From an uncultured Candidatus Melainabacteria bacterium (GTDB taxonomy: Bacteria > Cyanobacteriota > Vampirovibrionia > Gastranaerophilales > Gastranaerophilaceae), in contig CAKVGW010000018.1 in assembly GCA_934747325.1 (NCBI GenBank), positions 1 through 30,627 of the forward strand: 30,627 nt of DNA. The letters are read 5' to 3'. The notes below the pieces were generated by a model, which saw nothing but the letters and a program-made list of their open reading frames with translations, was not told where the DNA came from and searched no databases. Position numbers and translations under genes: made by a program. Numbering within the stretch: position 1 is the first letter of the stretch; each line of letters begins with the position of its first letter. Positions 1-9,104 of this stretch are shown here, piece after piece.

Positions 1-188
1 TCATCAATAGCATCAACTGCTTTTTTCCACGCGTAATAAAGTTCAACTGTTTCTTCCATTGATTTTCTTTGTTTTGACAAATCACGGAATTTATTGTAAT
101 CAGCGATTACGTTCGGATCAGATAGAGTTTCACCTAATTCAACATATTTTTTTTCTATCTGAACGATTTTATCTAACATATCTTTCAT
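1..188 (-). CDS. prfA: Peptide chain release factor 1, N-terminal part (truncated by window edge)
   Basis: The first 62 residues of release factor RF1, which recognises UAA and UAG stop codons and triggers peptide release. The reverse-strand translation begins MKDMLDKIVQIEKKY and continues with LSDPNVIADYNK, the typical N-terminal helical domain of RF1 (around LSDPEVI). The GGQ and PxT motifs lie outside the window. The start at 188 is preceded by AGAGG about 7 nt upstream; an in-frame ATG at 179 has no better site. Transcribed divergently from the gene at 414. RF2 begins differently, so RF1 is the better call. Confidence 0.88.
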   Translation of the reverse strand, partial: MKDMLDKIVQIEKKYVELGETLSDPNVIADYNKFRDLSKQRKSMEETVELYYAWKKAVDAID

Positions 189-413
189 AATTTTACCTCT
201 TTAGTTAAGTAAAGTATAAAACAAACATGATATTTTGGAAATCCAAAGGAGATTGCCAATATATATAGAAGTGTTTTTATTAAGCTTTGCAAAGAAATCT
301 TTACATCGTGAAACATTTTGTAAAATTTAAAATGTTTTATGTTACATTATAAAAAGTAAATCCGTTAAGGGGAATTAAGTTAGACTATCACAGGTTATTA
401 TAGGAGATGTTTG

Positions 414-1022
414 ATGCCTAATTATTTGACTAAGGAAGAGATAAGACAGTGGAGAGGCTCTTTGGAAAAAATTACGCTGGAAGAATTTGCAGCAAGATTA
501 GGAAAAGAAGTAGAAGAAAGCAAACCAACCAATGACGTTGTTGATATTGTTATGTCAAAAGGAACTTCAACAAATACAAGTACAACTAATCACGAAAGTT
601 TTTCTAAAATTGCAGAACGTGCATTTGAAAGAGAACGACAATTATCACATACACCATTTTCTGTAAGAAAAAGAGAAGTAAAGGTTCAAAAAGAAGAAAT
701 TGCAAAACCTGAACCTAAAAAACAAGAAGTTAAACCTGTTTCTGTTAAGAAAAAGGAAACTGTTTTGGATAAGGTAGAAGAAGTAGCAACTATAAAAAAA
801 GATGTTCAAATAGTTCTGAAAAAATCTTTAACTGATAGAGAACAAATGGTGTTTGAATATTTCTTGAATAATGTTGGTAAAACAGTTTTTGCTAAAGATT
901 TAGCGACTCTTTTGGATTTACCTAGAGATTATGTTTATAAATATATTAAAAACTTAAGAAATAAAATTGAAGGTGATAAATTAAAGAATGTACCTTCAGG
1001 TGGTTTTGTTTTAACAGAGTAG
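414..1022 (+). CDS. Hypothetical protein with C-terminal winged-helix-like domain
   Basis: A 202-residue protein of unknown role. The N-terminal half is charged and probably disordered, with Lys/Glu-rich stretches around residues 70-125. The last 65 residues (LTDREQMVFEYFLNN onward, ending GGFVLTE) look like a small winged-helix fold of the OmpR/PhoB C-terminal type: a helix pair, a recognition helix in DYVYKYIKNLRNKI, and a closing Gly-Gly wing. No receiver domain is present. The ATG at 414 is preferred over a TTG one codon earlier because AGGAG ends 7 nt before it. It lies 3 nt upstream of the DUF262-like gene, so the two are probably co-transcribed. A DNA-binding regulator is an inference. 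Confidence 0.6.
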   Translation: MPNYLTKEEIRQWRGSLEKITLEEFAARLGKEVEESKPTNDVVDIVMSKGTSTNTSTTNHESFSKIAERAFERERQLSHTPFSVRKREVKVQKEEIAKPEPKKQEVKPVSVKKKETVLDKVEEVATIKKDVQIVLKKSLTDREQMVFEYFLNNVGKTVFAKDLATLLDLPRDYVYKYIKNLRNKIEGDKLKNVPSGGFVLTE

Positions 1023-1025
1023 ATA

Positions 1026-2117
1026 ATGAAAGTTGTTAATTTACTTGAATTCTTAAATAATGCTCAATCTTTATTCACTTTGAATTATGCAAAGTGTTCG
1101 GAGGAACTTGTTAATTTTTTGGATTTAATGACAGAAGATGAACAGTTTACTCAGAGAATAGATTTGGGCATTATTTTTGTTGACCAAAAAAGTTTTGATG
1201 AATTTACTATAGTTGATGGGTTAAATAGAATTCTATCATTGTCGCTTCTTTTACATGCGGTTTGTGAGTGTTATAAAAAAACTACTGCGCAGAATGAAAA
1301 AGCGATTCGTACAATAAGAAAAAAATATTTATTAAGCCATGGCAAATCAAAATTAAAACTTAAAGAAAAAGATAATGAGTTGTTTAATAAGATTATAAAT
1401 GGTGAGCGTTTATCGGGACATGAAAAAGCAAAACCGATGTTTAAGCTGTTGCATAATTTTTGGTCACAAATAAAAGATGAAAAACTGCAAGCAGCAAAAA
1501 TATTTACAATGCTTAAAAAGATTGAAGTTACACTGGTTGAAACTGATGATGTTTCAAAAAGAAATCTTTATTATAAACTTAACAGCAATCGTAATTTGAA
1601 TCAAATAACCTTAATAGAGGATTTTTTAAACGAAAACGGCGTTGAAAAACATTGGCAAGAAATTCGAAAAAAATATTTCCCAAAAGATGATGATTTGGAG
1701 TTATTTTTAAAAGATTTTTTTGTGACGAAATTTAATTATAAAAAATTCAATCCGGAAAGACTTTATGAATCATTTGTAAATTATTTTGAAACAATGATGC
1801 AATACATGCCGGAAGATGTATTGATGAATAAAATGAAGCGTTCAGCAGGATTGTATTATAATATTTTGAATATAAATATTGCAAATGATGCAATAAAACA
1901 AGCTTTAATTCGAATTAAAATGCATGCCGGAGAAGATACGTATGCGTATATTCTAGATGTTTATGAAGATTATGTAGAAAATAATCTTACTGAAGCTACT
2001 TTTGTTGAAATATTAAGCACTATTGATGAATATTTAAAAAACAGACTTGAAACGGGTAAAAATATCGAATTTAATGAATTAATTCAATATTTAAATGCGT
2101 TTATAACTTGTAAGTAA
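1026..2117 (+). CDS. Degenerate DUF262 (GmrS-like) family protein
   Basis: A 363-residue protein resembling the DUF262 domain of GmrSD-type modification-dependent restriction enzymes and related proteins. The family hallmark DGQQR followed by LTTL appears here as IVDGLNRILSLSLLL (residues 62-76), and the following segment KYLLSHGKSKLKLKEKDNEL matches the usual DUF262 layout. The family's N-terminal QR-x-Y-x-W motif is missing and both Gln residues of DGQQR are changed, so the nucleotide-binding activity known for intact members is doubtful. There is no HNH (DUF1524) nuclease domain at the C terminus. It begins 3 nt after the winged-helix-like gene. It may be a domesticated relic or a lineage-specific regulator. 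Confidence 0.55.
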   Translation: MKVVNLLEFLNNAQSLFTLNYAKCSEELVNFLDLMTEDEQFTQRIDLGIIFVDQKSFDEFTIVDGLNRILSLSLLLHAVCECYKKTTAQNEKAIRTIRKKYLLSHGKSKLKLKEKDNELFNKIINGERLSGHEKAKPMFKLLHNFWSQIKDEKLQAAKIFTMLKKIEVTLVETDDVSKRNLYYKLNSNRNLNQITLIEDFLNENGVEKHWQEIRKKYFPKDDDLELFLKDFFVTKFNYKKFNPERLYESFVNYFETMMQYMPEDVLMNKMKRSAGLYYNILNINIANDAIKQALIRIKMHAGEDTYAYILDVYEDYVENNLTEATFVEILSTIDEYLKNRLETGKNIEFNELIQYLNAFITCK

Positions 2118-2233
2118 ATTTGTATTATTTTTGAATAATTTACCTTGTAAAACTTCTCTGTTTTTGGTATTTTACTAAATGTGTGTTGTATTTTTAATAT
2201 TGTAAAAATATGTTAAGTTCATGCACTTAGACT

Positions 2234-2270
2234 AGCAAATATTATTTTATTAAGGACTTTATATATATAG
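2234..2270 (+). promoter_or_regulatory. Promoter-like element, copy A of three (AGCAA / ACTTTATATATAT)
   Basis: AGCAAATAT begins at 2234 and GACTTTATATATATAG spans 2255-2270. From the first base of AGCA to the A of ACTTT is 22 nt, exactly as in the copies at 11999 and 23377. It sits 22 nt before the start of the three-gene operon at 2293. It lacks a TTGACA-like hexamer at the 17-nt spacing seen at ordinary promoters in this window. Function is inferred from position and conservation. Confidence 0.55.
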
Positions 2271-2292
2271 GGTACCAGATTGGGATTTTTGT

Positions 2293-3369
2293 ATGATTAA
2301 ACCGGTAAATTTTTCAAACAACATAAAATTCAAAGCTCAAGCAGAAGAGAAAAAAGATGCTCCTGCAGAATCCAGACTTTTGCCGAATACGCTTAATACT
2401 CGCGTAAGACAAAAGTTTCAAAAAACAACTAATGCTTTTTTACAGTACCCTGTAAAAGGCTTGAAAGGGGATGTTAACTCAGATTTCTATGAATTTCTAT
2501 CAATGGGAATTATTCCTTATTTGGTAGGTAGCGGCATGTTCATGGCAATGTTTAATTTGTTGCATGACTTGAAGCCAAAATCTCAAAAAATTGCAGGACT
2601 TAACGGTAAAAATATGGCGTTGGGTGTTGTTATGTATGGTTTAGGTAAAACTTTGGCAAACGATTTGGTAACACGTCCTGTTTATTGGGGAACTGGTGTT
2701 GATACAGAACTTCCTATTGAACACGTTTATTATCCGCTTCCTAAAAACTCAGGCGAATCTGCAAACATTGAACCACAAATTCAACAAAGAAAAGTTTATG
2801 ACAGCGTTGAATTCTTTAGAAAAGATTTAATTCAAAGTGATCCTAAATATGGTGTAAAATATTACGATAATATCGCAAAAAAATTAAATATGGGTGATAA
2901 CTTGAATGATTCTGTAACTGAAACAACTCCGATTATTCAAGGTATTGTTTCTTCTACAAAAACTGCAAAAAGCTTAGCTTCTTACGCTTGGGCTGGAGCT
3001 GCGGTAGGGCTTGCAGTTCAAGATAGTTGGAGCAACTTCTTTGACGCAATTTCTAACAGAAAACGTCATATAGCAAAACCTAACGAAGGTTTGGGAACAA
3101 AAATATCTGCAAGAATTAAAAACGCCGGTGAAAATTTTGTAGATATTTCAAAAACTTTTGGAAAATCATTCACTCAAGCTTGCAAAACATTGTGGACCGG
3201 TAAAGAAGGTACAACAGGGTTCATGAAACATGCCGGAAAAGCTTGGATTTTATTTTCTACGGCTTTAACAATCGGCAGTGTAGCAAACGTTATTCATAGA
3301 GCAAAAAGTATGGGCAAATTGGCAAATAAAGATATTATGGACAAAGACAAAGAAAGTACGGTGATTTAG
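2293..3369 (+). CDS. Hypothetical membrane-associated protein with N-terminal FKA tag
   Basis: A 358-residue protein that I do not recognise. It has no classical signal peptide. The N terminus carries NNIKFKAQ (residues 9-16), resembling the tag of the GH13 protein in the same operon. Hydrophobic stretches occur near residues 69-90, 107-121, 230-245 and 312-332, suggesting a membrane-inserted or membrane-bound protein, with a charged middle and Lys-rich linkers. The ribosome-binding site is weak (GGGA about 8 nt before ATG). It is the first gene of an operon with the next gene 1 nt away, and it follows the AGCAA/ACTTTATATATAT element. It may be distantly related to its neighbour, since both show a hydrophobic segment followed by a Tyr/Pro-rich region. 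Confidence 0.6.
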   Translation: MIKPVNFSNNIKFKAQAEEKKDAPAESRLLPNTLNTRVRQKFQKTTNAFLQYPVKGLKGDVNSDFYEFLSMGIIPYLVGSGMFMAMFNLLHDLKPKSQKIAGLNGKNMALGVVMYGLGKTLANDLVTRPVYWGTGVDTELPIEHVYYPLPKNSGESANIEPQIQQRKVYDSVEFFRKDLIQSDPKYGVKYYDNIAKKLNMGDNLNDSVTETTPIIQGIVSSTKTAKSLASYAWAGAAVGLAVQDSWSNFFDAISNRKRHIAKPNEGLGTKISARIKNAGENFVDISKTFGKSFTQACKTLWTGKEGTTGFMKHAGKAWILFSTALTIGSVANVIHRAKSMGKLANKDIMDKDKESTVI

Positions 3370-3370
3370 T

Positions 3371-5887
3371 ATGGCAATAACTCCGGTACAACCAAATATA
3401 GACAATACTAAACTTCCTTACAGAGAAGCCAAAGGTACGATTAAAACTGATAAAGATATCAAACCGCTTCCACCGCAAGGGCACTTGGTACATGATACTT
3501 TGTTGTCAGTTCCTCAATATTTTTTGAAAGACATTGCTTATGATATAAAAGCGGTTAAAGACGGTTTCCAAGGTAAAGCAAACGATCACCAATTAGGCAG
3601 ATTAAATGATGTTGGTTTAAAAGTTGGTGGTATTGGTATTGCAACATATTTAGCTTCAAGAACAACAAATCCAATGGCTAGAACTATGGAATATTTGGGT
3701 TTAGGTGCGTTTTTGACTTCTATGACATTATTCCCTAAAGCATTTATCAATGTTCCATCAAGAATTTTACATGGTTTTTCAGTAGGTAAAGAATACATTG
3801 ATGACCAAGGCAGAAAAAAATCAGTATTCCAAGACAGCAACTACATTCCAATGGATATGTATCGCGGCGAATACCCTGGAGAAGATTTAGATGTAATCGG
3901 CGATAGAATGGGTATTCCAAGAGGAATTAAAAACCGTAATGATTTAATCAAAGAACAAATGAGAAAAGTTGCAACGCAAGATAATACATTATGGATGCTA
4001 ACAGCAGGTTTTGCGACTCCTGTTATGACAGCTTTAATTTGTTGTGGTATGGAAAAACTTATTGCGCCGGCAATGGAAAAAGCAAGAAATTACAGATATG
4101 ATTCTAAGATAGCTCATTTAGCAAAAGAAACAGCTTCTATGCCAATAAATGCAAATGAAATTGAAGCTAATAAATTAGGTAATGAGGTCGGTAAAGTTTT
4201 AGCAAACTACAAAGGTCAAGAACTTCCAAAAGCAGAACTTGATAATGTGGTTGAAATGTTAACCAAAAATCTTGATTCTAACGTAGCTGTTGGTATTAAA
4301 GAAGATTTGAATAACTTATTGCAACACGGTTTTGCAGTCGATGAAAAAACTTCTGAAAATATTATTAATGAAATCAAAAACAATGTTCCTAACAGAGAAA
4401 AAGTTACTTACGAAAAAATCTTTGTTCCAACAAAAGAAGAGTTAAACAAAATTATTGGTGACAAAAAAGTTATTACTGCAGATGATTTATATGAAATCAA
4501 AGGTAATTTGAAAAAATTCTTTGATGAAAAAATCGAAAAAGAAGCAAAAGGTTCAAAAGACGCATTCAAAGGTTATAGAAACCAAGTTGTTGATGATATT
4601 TCAAAATCACTTCAAAAAACTCCTTCAAGAATTTTAGACGAAGGTAAAATTAATAATATTCAAGATTTTGCAAAAATTCTAGGTGAATTTAAGGCTAATA
4701 ATAAAGCTTTAGATAAATGTAAAGTATTCAAGGTTGAACAAGCCCCTCAAACTGTTTTAGCTCATTCTTACGCTAAGTTCGAAAGTACATTGCTAGATTC
4801 ATTGGGTATTAAATTCAAAGAATTGAAACAAATGCGTCAGTCTGAAGAATTTGCAAAAGAAATTTTGGATAAAAAATTAACAGAACTTACTAAGAATGAA
4901 GAAGCATACAATAAAGCTATTTCAAAACTTGCTCAAGTTATGGCTGAAATGGACAAAGATTTAAACGGTAGAAATGAAGCTTTGAAGAATTTAATTACAG
5001 GAATTGAAAACAACTTCAACAATACTGCAAAACGTTTAGATGGCTTGGGTAATTTCAAAAGTACAATTGATAAATTGGTAAAAGAAGACGTTAAAACTCT
5101 TTCTAATTCAGTAAATTCAAACGAAGAATTATTTGATTTATTAGATGGTTTAACAAAAGATAAAACAGGTGCTTTAAATGGTGTTGAAAATGCTAAGGCG
5201 AACGCAAAAGGCGTTGGTTCAGCTAAGCAAGAAATGATTACAAAAATTGTTGACAGATATCAAGGCGTAAATAATTCATTCAATAGAGTATTACACGCAA
5301 TGGATTTATACAAACGTGAAATTCCTGCTGATGAATACGGTAAAGAACTTGTTAAACGTGGTAAACAAGCTGTTATTGGTTCAACATCTTCTGACAATAT
5401 TTTGAAATTAAATACGGTAAATAACGCAGAACTTTATAAAGATATTGTTCAAACAACTTGGAGAGTTGATGGTAACGCTAATGAAATCAAAGCAAAAGGT
5501 TATATTACAGAAGCTACTGATAAAGCTATTGCAGAAGGTGGTATTAAGACTCGTTTCCAACAATATTTGGTAAGGTTTAGAAATATGTTGGGTAACAATA
5601 CTTTAGATTTTACAAAACCTGACCATACGCTTGATACAAGTGTATTAAATAATTACGTAAAAGGTTCAAAGACAAGAATGTCTACATTTAACCTTGTTGG
5701 TCAAAACCCAGTAGACTTTGTGAAGAATGCAGCAGAAAGAAGATACGGAAACCAAAAATGGGTTAGAACAGCATCTGCAATTGCAGGAACAGTATTAGGT
5801 GCAACACTTCTTGCACAACTTTGTTTCGGTAAGATTAGAAATCCGCATAATATAGAAAAGAAGGTAGAAGATGGCAGCAATAACTAA
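3371..5887 (+). CDS. Large hypothetical protein, membrane segments flanking a coiled-coil region
   Basis: An 838-residue protein of unknown function. Hydrophobic segments lie at about residues 84-97, 107-125 and 208-232, and again near 800-822. Between them, residues 235-790 are almost entirely charged, Lys/Glu/Asn-rich and predicted helical or coiled coil, with repeated short K-x-x-E patterns. No catalytic motif is visible. It starts 1 nt after the previous stop and its last 17 nt overlap the next gene, so the three genes are translationally coupled. The architecture, with membrane anchors at both ends of a long helical body, suggests a structural or tethering role; this is inference only. 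Confidence 0.6.
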   Translation: MAITPVQPNIDNTKLPYREAKGTIKTDKDIKPLPPQGHLVHDTLLSVPQYFLKDIAYDIKAVKDGFQGKANDHQLGRLNDVGLKVGGIGIATYLASRTTNPMARTMEYLGLGAFLTSMTLFPKAFINVPSRILHGFSVGKEYIDDQGRKKSVFQDSNYIPMDMYRGEYPGEDLDVIGDRMGIPRGIKNRNDLIKEQMRKVATQDNTLWMLTAGFATPVMTALICCGMEKLIAPAMEKARNYRYDSKIAHLAKETASMPINANEIEANKLGNEVGKVLANYKGQELPKAELDNVVEMLTKNLDSNVAVGIKEDLNNLLQHGFAVDEKTSENIINEIKNNVPNREKVTYEKIFVPTKEELNKIIGDKKVITADDLYEIKGNLKKFFDEKIEKEAKGSKDAFKGYRNQVVDDISKSLQKTPSRILDEGKINNIQDFAKILGEFKANNKALDKCKVFKVEQAPQTVLAHSYAKFESTLLDSLGIKFKELKQMRQSEEFAKEILDKKLTELTKNEEAYNKAISKLAQVMAEMDKDLNGRNEALKNLITGIENNFNNTAKRLDGLGNFKSTIDKLVKEDVKTLSNSVNSNEELFDLLDGLTKDKTGALNGVENAKANAKGVGSAKQEMITKIVDRYQGVNNSFNRVLHAMDLYKREIPADEYGKELVKRGKQAVIGSTSSDNILKLNTVNNAELYKDIVQTTWRVDGNANEIKAKGYITEATDKAIAEGGIKTRFQQYLVRFRNMLGNNTLDFTKPDHTLDTSVLNNYVKGSKTRMSTFNLVGQNPVDFVKNAAERRYGNQKWVRTASAIAGTVLGATLLAQLCFGKIRNPHNIEKKVEDGSNN

Positions 5888-7670
5888 TATTTCAGCTGTA
5901 AACTTTAGAGCGACAGCAAATTATCAAACTCCTGTTAAACCTGAAACAAAAGAATATAATGTTCAGGATAAAGAAGTTACAAATAAATATCTTCAAAACC
6001 TTGCTTTGATGAACGCAGCGGGTGTTAAAAAAGTTGACTTAAATTCTAATGCTCAACAACCTTATAAAAACAATTTAAGAACAATGATTCAAAACAATGA
6101 ATCTGTTATGATGGCAATTGTTCCAAGAACATTTACCGCAAAAGATTTAAACGGTGATGATATTGTTATGCTTAAAGAAGGCGAAAAGAATGGAACTTTC
6201 TTGAGCGCTATTGAAAGATTAGATGAATTGAAAAATGATGGAATTAATACTATCCACATTCTTCCAATTCACCCAATGGGTAAAAAGAATGCACAAGGAA
6301 CTGCAGGTTCTCTTTATGCACCTGAAAAATTTGTTAATGATGATGGACATTTGGCAATTGATCCAATGTTGATTGATAAAAATGATCCAAGAACACCTGA
6401 CGAACAGTTCAAAGCTTTAATAGATGAATGTCATAAACGTAATATTAAGGTTATGTTAGACCTTCCAAGTTGTGCTTCTGTTGATATGTTTGAAGCAGAG
6501 CCTGAATTGATGGCTTATGGCAGAAACGGTGAAGAAAAAACTCCTCAAGGTTGGACAGATATCAGAATGTTTGAACCTTGGGCTGATGAAGCAGAAAGAA
6601 CTTTAAACCCTGCATTAATGGAAATGCACAAACAATTTGTTGATTCTTGCATTGATTTAGGCATTGACGGAATCAGAGCCGATGTAGCGAGAGCGAAACC
6701 TACTGAATTTTGGGATGAATTAATTTCATATTCACACAAAAAAGACCCTGAATTTGCTTGGCTTGCAGAAAGCTATACCTATGAATGCGCATCTCCAATG
6801 ATTAACATGCCTTATGACAGACCTGAAGATTTGTTAAATGCAGGTTTTGATGAATATTACGGTCAATACCATATTTTCCATGATTGGAGAAATGCAAGCG
6901 AATTTAATGATTATATTAAATTTAATCTAGACCTTTCCCACAAATTACCTGCAGGTAAGAGTGTTATCGGTTCTTTCTTAACTCACGATGACAGTTCATC
7001 AATGATTCATGGTGGTGAAAATTTCTGTAAATTGACAACAATTTTACAATCAACAATCCCAATGTGTAACCCATATTATATCGATGGTTTCCAAACAGGT
7101 GATTATTACGATTACCAATACAGAAATAAAGATAATGTAGAAACTTGGACAACTAAAGCAGACCCTAAAACAGGTGAACAAGTTCCAAAATATGATATGA
7201 ACGAACACCGTTACAGATTGGCGTTATTCAATATTTCAAGACAACCTGGTGGAGATTGTCCTGATATCGAAAGAGTTATGAAAGGTGCTATGGAAATGAG
7301 AGCCAAAAATTTAGATGTTTTGGCGGATAGAAACAGCAGTTTTATTGAGTTAGATAAACGAGAAGACAAGAATGACCAAATAATAACTTATGCAAGACAC
7401 AATAACGGTAGAACAATTCTTGTTGTAGCTAACAAAAATCCAAACAGAAATGTATCAGGTATTATAGAAATTCCTGGATTAAAAGCTGACCAAAAACTTG
7501 TAAACATGGTTCCTGAATATGGCGAAAAGAGCGAATTTCAAGTTGGTTCAAATGAAATGAAAGTAAATTTAGCGCCTGCTGATGCTTATGTGTTTGAAAT
7601 TGATACTCCAAATATAGAAGAAGATAGAAAAGGTAACGTTTACAAACAAAAAGTAAATGACGAACATTAA
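5871..7670 (+). CDS. GH13 alpha-amylase family protein
   Basis: A 599-residue protein with the (beta/alpha)8 barrel of glycoside hydrolase family 13. Family motifs are present: region I as VMLDLPS (D197), region II GIRAD with nucleophile D271 and R269, region III acid/base E300 in LAES, and region IV THDD with H372 and D373. All three catalytic carboxylates are kept, but the usual Asn-His of region I is replaced by Ser-Cys, which should alter the -1 subsite. A small beta domain closes the C terminus. There is no signal peptide; instead the N terminus carries AVNFRATA. The start overlaps the upstream gene by 17 nt. Substrate is unknown; a glucan hydrolase or glucanotransferase is likely. Confidence 0.8.
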   Translation: MAAITNISAVNFRATANYQTPVKPETKEYNVQDKEVTNKYLQNLALMNAAGVKKVDLNSNAQQPYKNNLRTMIQNNESVMMAIVPRTFTAKDLNGDDIVMLKEGEKNGTFLSAIERLDELKNDGINTIHILPIHPMGKKNAQGTAGSLYAPEKFVNDDGHLAIDPMLIDKNDPRTPDEQFKALIDECHKRNIKVMLDLPSCASVDMFEAEPELMAYGRNGEEKTPQGWTDIRMFEPWADEAERTLNPALMEMHKQFVDSCIDLGIDGIRADVARAKPTEFWDELISYSHKKDPEFAWLAESYTYECASPMINMPYDRPEDLLNAGFDEYYGQYHIFHDWRNASEFNDYIKFNLDLSHKLPAGKSVIGSFLTHDDSSSMIHGGENFCKLTTILQSTIPMCNPYYIDGFQTGDYYDYQYRNKDNVETWTTKADPKTGEQVPKYDMNEHRYRLALFNISRQPGGDCPDIERVMKGAMEMRAKNLDVLADRNSSFIELDKREDKNDQIITYARHNNGRTILVVANKNPNRNVSGIIEIPGLKADQKLVNMVPEYGEKSEFQVGSNEMKVNLAPADAYVFEIDTPNIEEDRKGNVYKQKVNDEH

Positions 7671-7680
7671 ATAAACAAAA

Positions 7681-7724
7681 CGGCAAAAATTCTTTCCTTC
7701 ACATTATTTGTGGAGGTTTTGCTG
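7681..7724. terminator. Hairpin between convergent genes
   Basis: CCTTCACA (7696-7703) pairs with TGTGGAGG (7709-7716), and an outer CGGCAAAA pairs imperfectly with TTTTGCTG (7717-7724). It lies in the 58-nt gap between the convergent GH13 gene and coaE, where a bidirectional terminator is expected. The flanking A- and T-tracts are short, so efficiency is uncertain. Confidence 0.45.
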
Positions 7725-7728
7725 TGGG

Positions 7729-8241
7729 TTATATAAAAGTTTTTAACAATTCATTTACTTGTTCATCCAATTCTTCTTTTGTTGAATTATTATGAATAAC
7801 AAAATCTGATTTATTAATTTTTTCATCTTGTGGCATTTGTGCATTCATACGTTTTAACGCTTGTTCTTTTGTAAAATTATTACGTTTCATCAATCTCTCA
7901 AGTCTAAGCTTATCATCACACTGCACAAAAATAATTTTATCAAATAATTTATCAAAACCCGTTTCAAATAACAGTGGAATTGAAACAAAAACGCATTTAT
8001 CTTGGCTTTCACTAAAAATTTTCAATATTTCATCTTTAACTTTCGGATGAATGTATTCTTCAAGCTTTTTCCTTGCAACAGGGTCTGAGAAAACTTTTTC
8101 ACCTAAAGCACGTCTATCTACATTTCCTAAAAATTTGTGCGCAATTTTGTCCGCATCAAAAACCGGAAAATCTTGGGCGATAATTTTTTCAACTTCAGAT
8201 TTCCCTGAAGCTATATTACCCGTTATTGCTATTTTTAGCAT
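7729..8241 (-). CDS. coaE: Dephospho-CoA kinase
   Basis: A 170-residue enzyme that phosphorylates the ribose 3'-OH of dephospho-CoA, the last step of coenzyme A synthesis in the cytosol. It starts MLKIAITGNIASGKS with the P-loop GNIASGKS at residues 8-15, followed by the family's DADKIAH motif and EYIHPKV. Length is slightly below the usual 195-205 residues but no motif is missing. The ATG at 8241 is chosen over a TTG at 8262 because AAGAGGG lies just upstream of it. It overlaps the end of the pseudouridine synthase gene by 26 nt and is probably co-transcribed with it. Confidence 0.9.
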   Translation of the reverse strand: MLKIAITGNIASGKSEVEKIIAQDFPVFDADKIAHKFLGNVDRRALGEKVFSDPVARKKLEEYIHPKVKDEILKIFSESQDKCVFVSIPLLFETGFDKLFDKIIFVQCDDKLRLERLMKRNNFTKEQALKRMNAQMPQDEKINKSDFVIHNNSTKEELDEQVNELLKTFI

Positions 8242-8977
8242 ATTCCCTCTTAATTTTGGCAATATATGTTTTTAATTCTTTAACTTGCTTTGGCTTAATA
8301 GGTTTAACTTGACCTTTTTTCAAACCTTCTATCGTCAAAGTCGCATGTTGAATTCTCTTCAAACTTTCAACTTCGTAGCCCAATTTCGCAAACATTTTAC
8401 GTATTTGGCGGTTAATTCCCTGATATAAAACAACTTGAATCATTGATGATTTATTCTTTAATTCAATCGGCAATGTTTCTGCGTAAGCCATTTTCTTTTC
8501 GCCGGAATCTGTTTCAATTTCAATTCCATTAAACATTTTTTCTGCATCTTCTGTTGTAAACTTACCATTTATAGATACAATATAAACTTTAGGTACTTTA
8601 ATTGACGGATGGGTCATTTCGTTTATAAACTCCCCATCGTTTGTCAAAATTATAAGTCCTGTTGACTCTTTATCCAATCTGCCTACCGGTTTTAGATGCT
8701 TTAATTCAGGTGGAATTACATCGTATATTGTTTTTCTACCTTTTTCGTCTTCAGAAGTCGTGATATAACCAGCAGGCTTATAAAACTTGTAATACTCCAA
8801 TTTTTGCGGTTTCACAAGTTTGTTATCTATATAAACACGATCTTTTTCTCGAACGTAAAACCCAAGTTCTTCTATTGGTCTATCGTTTACCCTAACACGA
8901 CCTTCAAGAATTAACTCGTCGGCTTTTCTTCTTGAACAAAAACCGGTTGATGCGATATATTTGTTTAGTCTTGGCAT
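8216..8977 (-). CDS. RsuA/RluB-type rRNA pseudouridine synthase
   Basis: A 253-residue enzyme that isomerises uridine to pseudouridine in rRNA. An S4 RNA-binding domain (residues 1-60, MPRLNKYIASTGFCSRRKAD) is followed by the catalytic domain with GRLDKESTGLIILTNDG, where the Asp of RLD is the catalytic residue. Near the end, GINRQIRKMFAKLGYEV is typical of the RsuA/RluB/RluE/RluF subfamily. Large-subunit RluB is the likeliest, but the target cannot be fixed from sequence. The frame is open to 9082, but homology starts at the ATG at 8977. No clear Shine-Dalgarno site precedes it; TACAAT ends 6 nt before the ATG, so a leaderless transcript is possible. Confidence 0.88.
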   Translation of the reverse strand: MPRLNKYIASTGFCSRRKADELILEGRVRVNDRPIEELGFYVREKDRVYIDNKLVKPQKLEYYKFYKPAGYITTSEDEKGRKTIYDVIPPELKHLKPVGRLDKESTGLIILTNDGEFINEMTHPSIKVPKVYIVSINGKFTTEDAEKMFNGIEIETDSGEKKMAYAETLPIELKNKSSMIQVVLYQGINRQIRKMFAKLGYEVESLKRIQHATLTIEGLKKGQVKPIKPKQVKELKTYIAKIKREYAKNSNNG

Positions 8978-9104
8978 AATTATATTGTATGTTAAAAGAT
9001 TGACATTTAACAGTCTAATGTAAATTTTTATTAAATTATAGAAAACATTATTAAAGTTTTCAGAAATTATACCGATATACATGAAGTAAGATTAAGGAGT
9101 AATA

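Noticed and set aside
251..268. ATATATATAG near 258 as a fourth copy of the ACTTTATATATAT element
   Set aside because: It lacks ACTTT and the [AG]GCAA box at 22 nt; AT-rich composition explains it.
8978..9082. N-terminal extension of the pseudouridine synthase to 9082
   Set aside because: Residues before MPRLNKYIAS match nothing in the S4 domain family and run through the divergent promoter region.
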